Notes: generated by a model from the letters alone, not told the origin. 6,252 nt of DNA from Burkholderiaceae bacterium (GCA_019752915.1 JAIELO010000218.1:1-6252), one strand, 5' to 3'; counted from the stretch's first letter, positions 1 through 5,793 are shown. Made by a program: numbers and translations.

Positions 1-867
1 TTTACCGGCCACGCCAGCGGCCGCTAGCGCGCCTTGCCAGTCGTAAGCGGGCGACAGCGCTGCCAGCTCCTGCAGGCCCAGCTTGTTGTAGCGCTTCACA
101 GGATCACGGTTCTCGACCTTGGTCCACTGTGCCTGCGCCAGTGCTGTTTCCAGCGTCACGATGACCTTGGCGTTCGCTTCCGGCTGGGTGTTACCGGCCA
201 GCTTGAGGATGTTGGCAATGTGGCTCTGGTACTTGGCCAGTACGCTAGCCATTTCCGCATCGTCTTTTTTCAGATAGTAATCACGGTCCGGCAGACCCAG
301 ACCACTCTGGGAAATCGCCACCGCGTACACGCTCGAGGCACGCGCATCCTGACTGACATAGATGCCGTAAGGCGTGCTCACGCCGATTTCGCTCAGATGG
401 GCGATCAGGCGCGGGAAGGCTTTCTTGTCTTTCAGGCCGCGAATATGATTGAGTTCGCCAGCCAGCGGTTTCACGCCCAGACTGTCGAGTCGTTTCTCGT
501 CCATGAAGCTGGCGTACAGATCGCCGATTTTCTGGGTATCGCTGCCGGCCTTGCGCTGCTGATTCGCTTCGGCCGCTTCGATGATGCTGCGCAGTTGCGG
601 CAGTACGTCATCGCGCAGCTTGGCGAACGTGCCCCAGCTCGATTTATCTTCCGGAATTTCCGTGGTCTTCAGCCAGGTGCCGTTGAGGTAATGGAAGAAA
701 TCATCCTGCGCACGCACGCTGGTGTCGATGTAGCGCGTATCAATGCCGGAAATCATGCCGGAGATGGCGGCAGAATTCGCGGCCGAATTCGCCTTGGTAT
801 CGGCGGCGCCGGCCAGTGCACTCATCAGGCTCAGAGTGAGGGTGCTCAGTACAAAACGTTTTTTCAC
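1..867 (-). CDS. M13 family zinc metallopeptidase (neprilysin/PepO-like), N-terminal part only
   Basis: The family cleaves peptides in the periplasm or at the cell surface, using zinc held by HExxH and a downstream Glu. The 289 visible residues show a signal peptide (VKKRF, a hydrophobic stretch, cleavage near ALAGA-AD at about residues 21-22). M13 N-terminal domain motifs follow: DDFFHYLNGTWLKTTEIPED (55-74), WGTFAKL (78-84), GLGLPDRDYYL (189-199), and a TLE...W...ENRDPVKRYN block (238-261). The zinc motifs lie in the C-terminal half, which is beyond the left edge; the whole family protein is usually about 650-700 residues. I chose the GTG at 867 because AAGGAAGGGA stands at a suitable distance upstream and the basic n-region begins there; the first in-frame ATG (residue 15) would cut into the signal peptide. 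The gene follows the receptor gene after only 14 bp, so the two are probably cotranscribed and the Shine-Dalgarno abuts the receptor stop codon. The family call is firm; the substrate is unknown. Confidence 0.93.
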   Translation of the reverse strand, partial: MKKRFVLSTLTLSLMSALAGAADTKANSAANSAAISGMISGIDTRYIDTSVRAQDDFFHYLNGTWLKTTEIPEDKSSWGTFAKLRDDVLPQLRSIIEAAEANQQRKAGSDTQKIGDLYASFMDEKRLDSLGVKPLAGELNHIRGLKDKKAFPRLIAHLSEIGVSTPYGIYVSQDARASSVYAVAISQSGLGLPDRDYYLKKDDAEMASVLAKYQSHIANILKLAGNTQPEANAKVIVTLETALAQAQWTKVENRDPVKRYNKLGLQELAALSPAYDWQGALAAAGVAGK

Positions 868-881
868 AGTCTGTCCCTTCC

Positions 882-3137
882 TTAGAACTTCAGTTCGTAT
901 TTAGCGCTCCAGACCACATAGGTCTGGTTGCTGGTGTAGGCCGCTTGTGACAGCCCGTTGGTAGTAACGATATTGCTGCCCAGCGCACTTTCCGCCATCA
1001 GGTTATTGGCCGAAATGCGCAACTGTTGCACAGGGTCGATTTTCCACAGGCCGTAGACGTCGAAGGAACGCTTGCGGCTAGTGCCGATTTCCTGCGTCAG
1101 GCTGCTCTGGATCAGGGTTGGCGCAGTCCAGTTGAGATTCGCACCCAGCGTCAGCGGCAAGGCCTTCATGCGGTAATCCATGCCCAGATTGGCAGTCTGC
1201 TTAGGCTGGGCATCGAGGTGATTGTTCGGGCCGGGAATGTCATCCACGCTGGACCAGAAATGGCTGTAGTTGGAGCGCAGATCGACCGCCGGCCCCTGCG
1301 CAAACACTTCCTGCAACTGGAACTTGGCTTCCAGCTCGATGCCCTTGGTGCGGGCATGGCCGATGTTCTGCGGGGTAGACACCCAGCGCGGGCCGGTAGC
1401 GGTGTCTTGCAGCGTCACGTTACGACGGATCAGATCCTGAATATCACGGATAAAGCCGCTGACACTGACGATGCCGCTACGGCCGATATAGTGTTCATAC
1501 GCCAGATCCAGCCCGGTGGCCAGTTCCGGCTTCAGATTCGGGTTACCGGTGCGGTCCGGACGGGTAGGACTGTTGAGGTAGGCAACCGATGGCAGGGCAA
1601 TCAGGTCCTGCACATTGGCCGCCTTGTAGCTCTTGGTCAGGCTGGCGCGCAGCTGGTCTTTTTCACTACCCGGAATCCGGTACACGGCGTGCAGCAGCGG
1701 ACTGAACACGCTGCTCTGGTTGCGGATATCGCCACCGGCGCGGCCGCTGGTGGTGCGGATACCTTCCCAGCGCAGGCCGCCATAACCCGACCATTGCGAG
1801 GAAATATCCCACTCGTCCTGCGCGTACACGGCCAGCCGGCGGCTGTCCGCCGTCAGGTTATCGCCCGATTCGGCGAACCGCGGCAGGCCATTCTGATCGA
1901 CCGAAACCTTGCTTTCCACGCGGTGTCCCAGCTCCACATCCCAGCCAGCGGCCAGACTCTGGTTGCGGCCCAGCGGCGCGGTGTATTTACCGCCGCTACT
2001 GACGCTATGTTCGCGCGTCGACGAGGTATCCGTAAAGCGGTCCTGCAGCTTACCGGCACCATCGTACTCGGCACGCTGGGCATCGTTATCGCTACGGCCG
2101 CCACCAAAGCCGAACTTCACGTCGAGCTTGGCTGCACCGTCCAGCTTGTGTATCCAGTTGCCGAAACCACGCATGAAGCTGCCCGCATAATGGACTTTGC
2201 TGAGCGCCGTCACATATTCGGGCGCCTGCTGCAGGGCAGGCGGCACCAGTCCGCTGTTCTGGCCCAGATCGCTGCGACCATCGCCGTGGCTGCGGATACT
2301 CATCATGAAAGTCTGGAAATTGAGCGTATCGCCACCATCGAATTTATACGACAGGCGCGGCGTCAATTGCAGGCCGTAGGCGGTGCGCTGGCTCTGGTCC
2401 AGCACGTTCTGGTCCTTCAGCACCACCCCGTCGGCGCGGGTATCGCGGTTATACGTCAGGGTCCGGTCATGCGGCAGACTCTCGAACAGCGAACCGGACA
2501 GCAAATACGTCAGCTGGCCTGCTTTACCGGGGGCGGTCAGCGAAATATTCGGCGTATGACGGCCCTGCTCGACGGTATCGGTGAACTTGAACTGGCGGTC
2601 GCGCTGCTGGTAACCGTCGCGCAGCACGATGTTGATGGTGCCGGCAATCGCCTGGGCACTGTTTTCGGCCACCGGGCCGCGCATGATTTCGACGCGTTCG
2701 ACCTGATCGGGCGACAGCGACTCCATGGAAAAACCGGCCGGCGGACGTTCGCCATTGAGCAGGATCTGGGTATAGCCACCGCCCATGCCGCGCATGCGCA
2801 CCTCGCCACCGCGACCGGGACGACCACCCAGCGTCACGCCGGGCAAACGCTTGAGCACGTCGCCGATATTGCTATCGCCGTTACGGTCCAGCTCTTCGCG
2901 GCTAAACACTTGCTTGCCCGCCACAGAATTGCGGCGTTCATCGACGTCACTGGCGCGTCCGCCCGTCACGGTGACCTGTTGCACCGGTTTGCCATCGATG
3001 CTGGCCGCTGCCTTACTGGCAGTGCCACTCGTTTCAGTTTGCGCGATCGCATTGGACGCGCCCAGCAGTGCGATACAGACGTAACTGCAGACGTAACTGC
3101 AGACGTAAGTACCGGCGTAAGGAATCAGTTTGCTCAT
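882..3137 (-). CDS. TonB-dependent outer-membrane receptor (FepA/CirA-like plug and barrel)
   Basis: This 751-residue protein is an energy-dependent outer-membrane importer, typically for siderophores, metal chelates or other bulky ligands. A signal peptide covers about residues 1-32 (ASNAIA-Q cleavage). A TonB-box-like QQVTVTG is at 53-59. The plug domain runs from about 62 to 174 and contains DVLKRLPGV (93-101), RMRGMGGGYTQILLNGERP (114-132), and VERVEIMRGP with AIAGTINIVLRD (146-174). The rest is a 22-strand-type barrel ending in YELKF, with the terminal aromatic residue typical of outer-membrane barrels. Length is normal for the family. The signal-peptide core is built on repeated SYVC units (see the repeat entry). 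The ATG at 3137 is the only plausible start, because a stop codon lies five codons upstream and no other Met comes before the mature protein, yet no Shine-Dalgarno is visible. I see no Fur box, so an iron role is not supported here. The ligand is unknown; neighbours with periplasmic roles point to peptide or metal traffic only weakly. Confidence 0.96.
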   Translation of the reverse strand: MSKLIPYAGTYVCSYVCSYVCIALLGASNAIAQTETSGTASKAAASIDGKPVQQVTVTGGRASDVDERRNSVAGKQVFSREELDRNGDSNIGDVLKRLPGVTLGGRPGRGGEVRMRGMGGGYTQILLNGERPPAGFSMESLSPDQVERVEIMRGPVAENSAQAIAGTINIVLRDGYQQRDRQFKFTDTVEQGRHTPNISLTAPGKAGQLTYLLSGSLFESLPHDRTLTYNRDTRADGVVLKDQNVLDQSQRTAYGLQLTPRLSYKFDGGDTLNFQTFMMSIRSHGDGRSDLGQNSGLVPPALQQAPEYVTALSKVHYAGSFMRGFGNWIHKLDGAAKLDVKFGFGGGRSDNDAQRAEYDGAGKLQDRFTDTSSTREHSVSSGGKYTAPLGRNQSLAAGWDVELGHRVESKVSVDQNGLPRFAESGDNLTADSRRLAVYAQDEWDISSQWSGYGGLRWEGIRTTSGRAGGDIRNQSSVFSPLLHAVYRIPGSEKDQLRASLTKSYKAANVQDLIALPSVAYLNSPTRPDRTGNPNLKPELATGLDLAYEHYIGRSGIVSVSGFIRDIQDLIRRNVTLQDTATGPRWVSTPQNIGHARTKGIELEAKFQLQEVFAQGPAVDLRSNYSHFWSSVDDIPGPNNHLDAQPKQTANLGMDYRMKALPLTLGANLNWTAPTLIQSSLTQEIGTSRKRSFDVYGLWKIDPVQQLRISANNLMAESALGSNIVTTNGLSQAAYTSNQTYVVWSAKYELKF
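3078..3125. repeat. Four-unit 12-bp tandem repeat inside the receptor signal peptide
   Basis: On the plus strand the unit GACGTAACTGCA occurs twice perfectly (3078-3089, 3090-3101). A half-conserved copy beginning GACGTAAG (3102-3113) and a decayed copy beginning GGCGTAAG (3114-3125) follow. Because the unit is four codons long, the receptor protein reads TYVC-SYVC-SYVC (residues 10-21) through its hydrophobic signal core. Loss or gain of a unit would keep the frame and only change the core length. Confidence 0.9.
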
Positions 3138-3212
3138 AGGGACGCTATTTTACCGGCAGCCCCGTGTGCAAACTCTTCTACTGGTCGAATGTTACTTTAC
3201 GATACACATGCT

Positions 3213-3235
3213 GCGGCGTCACCCGCGAACGCCGC
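3213..3235. other. GC-rich hairpin between the Spy-like and receptor genes
   Basis: GCGGCGT (3213-3219) and ACGCCGC (3229-3235) form a perfect 7-bp stem around a 9-nt loop in the 122-bp gap. No T-run follows on the minus strand, so it is not a standard intrinsic terminator. It could act as an RNA stability or processing element between the two coding regions. The function is unknown. Confidence 0.4.
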
Positions 3236-3259
3236 CGCGCCGCCCGCAGCGGACCGGTC

Positions 3260-3868
3260 TCAGCCGCCCGGCAAGTTCAGGCTGCTACCACCGGGGCCGC
3301 CGATGCTGACGCCAGCGCCGCCCCCTTTTCGTCCCCCGCCGCCGTGACGTCCTTCGCCGCCCTCCTCGCGACGCGGACCGGCACCCGGCGTGGCATGCTC
3401 CGGCACCCGCAGCAACTGCTCCGTTACCAGTTGCACCACGCTCTGGCGCTGCGTCTCGCTGAGCGCATCATTCACGCCCAGCCACCATTCGCGCAGCAGC
3501 TTTTCCTCATTGGCTGCCGTCAGCGTTTCCGCCTCGACCGCTCCCACCAGCTCGCGCAGTTCAACATTTGCCCCCTTCAGGCCCTCCTGCAGCGCCGCCT
3601 GCAAGCGTTCGCGGCGCGCCTGCCGTTCACGCAGCAGATTACGGGTGCGCGTCTCGGTCTGCTGCCACAGCACCAGCTGGTTGCCATTCAGGTTCAGCGA
3701 CTTCTTCAGCTCGGCCGCCATCGGCAGATAATCTTCGGCGCGCATTTCCATTACCGGCAAGGCCAGCACGGGTGCTGGCGCCACCACCAGCAGCGCTCCC
3801 GCCACCATTGCCAGTGCCGCCAGCACGCGCCGCCCCTGCCCCAATTGCCACCTCGTCACTGCTTGCAT
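3260..3868 (-). CDS. Spy/CpxP-like periplasmic protein with glycine-rich C-terminal tail
   Basis: A 202-residue predicted periplasmic protein. It has an Arg-containing n-region and a hydrophobic core (about 14-32), with likely cleavage near APVLA-LP (about 37). The middle (43-155) is almost all charged or amphipathic helix. It carries two motifs resembling the LTxxQ repeats of the Spy/CpxP family: LNLNGNQ (58-64) and LSETQR (136-141). In that family such helices act as ATP-independent chaperones or as inhibitors of an envelope-stress sensor kinase. The tail (about 161-202) is rich in Gly, Arg and Glu and is not part of the usual fold. I chose the ATG at 3868 because AAAGGAG lies 5 nt upstream; the in-frame ATG seven codons earlier would place the ribosome site inside the gene. 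It is first in the minus-strand cluster, 122 bp before the receptor gene, with GTAA-type operator repeats upstream. The family call rests on helix pattern and motifs, not on a search; a generic heavy-metal-resistance-type protein is the alternative. Confidence 0.8.
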   Translation of the reverse strand: MQAVTRWQLGQGRRVLAALAMVAGALLVVAPAPVLALPVMEMRAEDYLPMAAELKKSLNLNGNQLVLWQQTETRTRNLLRERQARRERLQAALQEGLKGANVELRELVGAVEAETLTAANEEKLLREWWLGVNDALSETQRQSVVQLVTEQLLRVPEHATPGAGPRREEGGEGRHGGGGRKGGGAGVSIGGPGGSSLNLPGG

Positions 3869-3872
3869 CACC

Positions 3873-3880
3873 ACTCCTTT
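3873..3880 (-). promoter_or_regulatory. Ribosome binding site that sets the start of the Spy-like gene
   Basis: On the minus strand AAAGGAG ends 5 nt before the ATG at 3868. This strong Shine-Dalgarno match decides between this ATG and an in-frame ATG at 3889 that lies upstream of it. Confidence 0.8.
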
Positions 3881-3887
3881 ACACCGC

Positions 3888-3922
3888 AAAAAATAAAAAA
3901 AAACCTGCGCTTGGGGCGCAGG
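3888..3922 (-). terminator. Intrinsic terminator in the leader of the Spy-like gene
   Basis: Read on the minus strand, CCTGCGC-CCCAA-GCGCAGG forms a perfect 7-bp stem and is followed at once by nine T, an A and six more T. In shape this is a strong rho-independent terminator. On the plus strand the run is A and lies before the stem, so it works in one direction only. It sits 20 nt upstream of the conditional start region of the Spy-like gene (start 3868). Transcripts coming from the divergent region must therefore pass through it, or end there as a short RNA. Confidence 0.8.
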
Positions 3923-3959
3923 CAGAAAACCACTTCAGGGTAGAGAGAAATACGGGTTC

Positions 3960-3988
3960 AGTGTAGGTCGCGTTTCTACGCCCGGAAG
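3960..3988 (-). promoter_or_regulatory. Candidate promoter of the Spy-like/receptor/M13 cluster
   Basis: On the minus strand a -10-like TACACT (3965-3960) is placed 17 bp after a poor -35 match, CTTCCG (3988-3983). The third GTAAG of the upstream array ends 5 bp before that -35 position. A weak -35 with activator repeats next to it is the usual form of a response-regulator-dependent promoter. The start of transcription would be near 3953, giving a leader of about 85 nt that contains the terminator. This is a consensus guess. Confidence 0.35.
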
Positions 3989-3993
3989 GGCTT

Positions 3994-4018
3994 CTTACAT
4001 TTGCTTACCCACCTTTAC
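3994..4018 (-). promoter_or_regulatory. Three-copy GTAA direct-repeat operator, CpxR/OmpR-family type
   Basis: On the minus strand GTAAA (4018-4014), GTAAG (4008-4004) and GTAAG (3998-3994) recur with an exact 10-bp period. CpxR of enterobacteria binds GTAAA-N5-GTAAA, and other OmpR-family regulators also use direct half-sites about one helix turn apart. The array stands directly upstream of the gene for a Spy/CpxP-like protein, the class of gene such regulators control. The regulator's own gene is not in the window. Confidence 0.6.
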
Positions 4019-4104
4019 GCAAGCCCTACATGCTGCACGATTCTGCAAATCTGACGGGGCTGCCTGCCCGCTCTGGTGCACTGCCCTTGTCAATGGGGCT
4101 GACG

Positions 4105-4119
4105 GTAAATCTGCGTAAA
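4105..4119 (+). promoter_or_regulatory. Perfect CpxR-like box upstream of the S41 protease gene
   Basis: The plus strand reads GTAAATCTGCGTAAA, an exact GTAAA-N5-GTAAA. It is centred about 68 bp upstream of the transcription start expected from TATACT at 4168-4173. Its second half-site is followed by GGCTTAC, so GTAA-N4-TTAC also makes a small inverted pair. The match to the known CpxR consensus is direct; the binding protein is inferred. Confidence 0.55.
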
Positions 4120-4144
4120 GGCTTACATCATTTCGTGACGGCTA

Positions 4145-4173
4145 GAACGTTTGCCGGGAATCAGGTTTATACT
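4145..4173 (+). promoter_or_regulatory. Candidate promoter of the S41 protease gene
   Basis: TATACT (4168-4173) matches five of six bases of the -10 consensus. At a 17-bp spacing the -35 position holds GAACGT, which is poor. The likely start near 4180 gives a leader of about 63 nt. The weak -35 would fit dependence on an activator bound at the upstream GTAAA repeats. Confidence 0.4.
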
Positions 4174-4184
4174 CATTCCAGCAC

Positions 4185-4225
4185 GTTGCCGCGAACATTG
4201 AACGGCGGCTACGGCGACCGGCAAC
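4185..4225. other. Inverted repeat in the S41 protease leader
   Basis: GTTGCCG (4185-4191) and CGGCAAC (4219-4225) are perfect 7-base complements around 27 nt. If transcribed, they would form a stem ending about 6 nt before the GAGG ribosome site (4232-4235). An AACATT..AACG direct repeat overlaps both arms (4194-4204 and 4223-4232). Whether the stem affects translation cannot be told from sequence. Confidence 0.3.
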
Positions 4226-4242
4226 ATTAACGAGGTGGCTAG

Positions 4243-5688
4243 ATGGGTAAGAAACTCAAAAATACCGGGCTGATCGGCCTGGGCGTGGTGGCCGGCATCG
4301 CCGTGTCACTGCAATTTTCCGCCATGGCGCAAAAACCCGTGGAACAGGCACTGCCACTGGAAGAACTGCGCCAGCTGGCCGACGTGTACGGCCTGATCAA
4401 AACCGACTACGTCGAAAAAGTCGAGGATAAGAAGCTGCTGACGGAAGCCATTTCCGGCATGGTGGCCTCGCTCGATCCCCATTCCGCCTATCTGGACAAG
4501 CGTGCCTATGCGGAACTGCGCGAAGGCTCGCAAGGCAAGTTCGTCGGGCTCGGCATCGAAATCGGCGAGAGCGTGGATGGCTATATCAAAATCGTTGCGC
4601 CCATCGAGGATTCGCCTGCATGGCGCGCCGGCATCAAGGCCGGTGACCTGATCAGCCGGCTCGACAATACCGCCGTCAAAGGCATGAGTCTGGAAGACTC
4701 GGTCAAGAAGATGCGCGGCGAACCGCATAGCAAAGTCAGCCTGACCATTGTGCGGCAGGGTGAACCGGAACCGCTGGTGTTCCACATCACCCGCGAAGAA
4801 ATCGTCCAGAAAAGCGTCAAGGGAAAAATCGTCGAACCCGGCTACGCGTGGTTGCGCATCGCCCAGTTCCAGGATCCTACCGTTGATGATCTGGCTGCCA
4901 AGATTAGCGAACTGTACAAACAAGACCCCAACCTGAAAGGGCTGGTGCTCGACTTGCGCAACGACCCCGGTGGCGTGCTGCAAGGTGCGATCGGCGTGGC
5001 GGCGGCCTTCCTGCCGAAAGACGCGGCCATCGTCTCGACCAATGGCCAGTTGCCCGATTCCAAGCAGATTTTCTATGGCCGCCCTGAATACTACGCGGTG
5101 CATAACGAAAGCGACGCGCTGGCCCGTCTGCCGGCCGCACTGAAGCAGGTGCCGCTGGCGGTGCTGGTCAATACCGGCTCGGCTTCGGCCTCGGAAATCG
5201 TCGCCGGTGCGCTGCAGGATTACAAACGCGCCATGATCATCGGTAGCCAGACCTTCGGCAAAGGCTCGGTACAAACCATCCGCCAGCTAACCGCCGATAC
5301 CGCCGTCAAGCTGACCACCGCGCGCTACTACACCCCGAATGGCCGCTCGATTCAGGCCAAAGGCATCGTGCCCGATCTGGCGGTGGATGAATACGCCGAT
5401 GGCGACGGCTTGAACGCACTGCGTCCGCGCGAAGCAGATCTGGACAAGCATCTGAGCAATGACCGCGATCAGGAGGGCGTGCGCAGCCGTCACGACGAGC
5501 CGGAAGAACAGTTAAGGCTGGTGGCGCAGGAGAAAAAACGCAAGCCGCTGGAATACGGCAGCAGCGATGATTTCCAGTTGCAGCAAGCCCTGAATCATCT
5601 GAAGGGTTTGCCAGTACAACTGGCGCGTCCGGAGACCAAAGTGGTGCAAGCCGGGCTGGGCGGCGCAGCCGGCGTGCACGGCAAATAG
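4243..5688 (+). CDS. ctpA: S41 family carboxyl-terminal processing protease with PDZ domain
   Basis: A periplasmic serine protease that trims or degrades envelope proteins from their C-termini, often helped by an outer-membrane lipoprotein adaptor; substrates include cell-wall hydrolases in some bacteria. The 481 residues show a signal peptide (MGKKLKN, hydrophobic core, AMA-Q cleavage at about 29) and an N-terminal helical segment with SLDPHSAYLD (76-85). A PDZ domain covers about 98-172 (GKFVGLGIEI; PAWRAGIKAGDLI). The S41 core runs from about 198 to 382, with VLDLRNDPGG (235-244) and the catalytic region TGSASASEIVAGALQDYKRA (311-330). Ser315 is the nucleophile, with Lys340 in FGKG and Gln344 completing the usual Ser/Lys/Gln set at the expected spacing. 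The last 95 residues are charged and variable. All catalytic residues are present, so it should be active. The ATG at 4243 has GAGG 7 nt upstream. It faces away from the Spy-like gene and ends before a strong terminator, so it is probably transcribed alone. Confidence 0.96.
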   Translation: MGKKLKNTGLIGLGVVAGIAVSLQFSAMAQKPVEQALPLEELRQLADVYGLIKTDYVEKVEDKKLLTEAISGMVASLDPHSAYLDKRAYAELREGSQGKFVGLGIEIGESVDGYIKIVAPIEDSPAWRAGIKAGDLISRLDNTAVKGMSLEDSVKKMRGEPHSKVSLTIVRQGEPEPLVFHITREEIVQKSVKGKIVEPGYAWLRIAQFQDPTVDDLAAKISELYKQDPNLKGLVLDLRNDPGGVLQGAIGVAAAFLPKDAAIVSTNGQLPDSKQIFYGRPEYYAVHNESDALARLPAALKQVPLAVLVNTGSASASEIVAGALQDYKRAMIIGSQTFGKGSVQTIRQLTADTAVKLTTARYYTPNGRSIQAKGIVPDLAVDEYADGDGLNALRPREADLDKHLSNDRDQEGVRSRHDEPEEQLRLVAQEKKRKPLEYGSSDDFQLQQALNHLKGLPVQLARPETKVVQAGLGGAAGVHGK

Positions 5689-5736
5689 ATCAACTGATCG
5701 CCCGGAAATAGCGGCGTCAGCGCGATGTCCACCTGT

Positions 5737-5765
5737 GCGGCGCCTGCGGGCGCCGCTTTTAATTT
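5737..5765 (+). terminator. Intrinsic terminator after the S41 protease gene
   Basis: GCGGCGCC (5737-5744) and GGCGCCGC (5749-5756) form a perfect 8-bp stem of G-C pairs around TGCG, followed by TTTTAATTT. It lies 49 bp after the protease stop codon and separates that gene from the KAS III gene. Confidence 0.9.
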
Positions 5766-5787
5766 CGCCTAACGTGCAGTCATTGTG

Positions 5788-5793
5788 TAGAAT
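5788..5793 (+). promoter_or_regulatory. Candidate -10 element of the KAS III gene
   Basis: TAGAAT matches five of six bases of the -10 consensus and lies between the protease terminator and the next start codon. No good -35 stands 16-18 bp upstream (that sequence is around TTCGCCT). Transcription would start near 5800, leaving a leader of about 40 nt. A promoter is needed here because of the terminator; the exact bases are a guess. Confidence 0.4.

Larger units (their letters stand above)
3869..4242. promoter_or_regulatory. Divergent control region between the Spy-like and S41 protease genes
   Basis: This 374-bp stretch has no credible gene. It holds, from left to right: the ribosome site and leader terminator of the Spy-like gene; a minus-strand promoter candidate; a three-copy GTAA array on the minus strand; about 85 bp (4019-4104) in which I see nothing specific; a perfect GTAAA-N5-GTAAA on the plus strand; a plus-strand -10-like TATACT; and an inverted repeat in the protease leader. 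The plus-strand frame at 4030-4230 has no ribosome site and no recognisable protein character. Confidence 0.75.

Noticed and set aside
16..32. Clustered NotI-, NheI- and BssHII-type sites, and EcoRI-like repeats at 770-790, resembling a cloning linker
   Set aside because: Both lie in frame within the M13 coding sequence and encode family-compatible Ala-rich segments, so they are natural GC-rich sequence.
34..885. A 283-codon open frame on the plus strand at the left end
   Set aside because: The minus strand here encodes the M13 peptidase N-terminus from a GTG start with signal peptide and family motifs, so the plus frame is a shadow.
3075..3137. Cysteines in the receptor signal peptide as a lipoprotein attachment site
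   Set aside because: No lipobox (L-[AS]-[GA]-C) precedes any of them, and a normal AIA-Q cleavage site follows.
1026..3347. A 773-codon open frame on the plus strand opposite the receptor gene
   Set aside because: It is a GC-rich antisense shadow: no ribosome site, no recognisable domain, and the opposite strand encodes a clear, full-length TonB receptor.
3164..3943. A 259-codon plus-strand frame across the Spy-like gene
   Set aside because: No ribosome site and no domain; the minus-strand gene has a strong ribosome site, signal peptide and family motifs.
3891..3943. The A-run and hairpin read as a plus-strand terminator
   Set aside because: On the plus strand the homopolymer is A and comes before the stem; only the minus strand has stem then T-run.
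4030..4230. A 66-codon plus-strand frame in the divergent region
   Set aside because: No Shine-Dalgarno before its ATG, no protein character, and it covers the likely operator and promoter.
4306..5274. A 322-codon open frame on the minus strand inside the S41 protease gene
   Set aside because: Shadow of a gene with all its catalytic motifs; its composition is that of reverse-complemented coding sequence.
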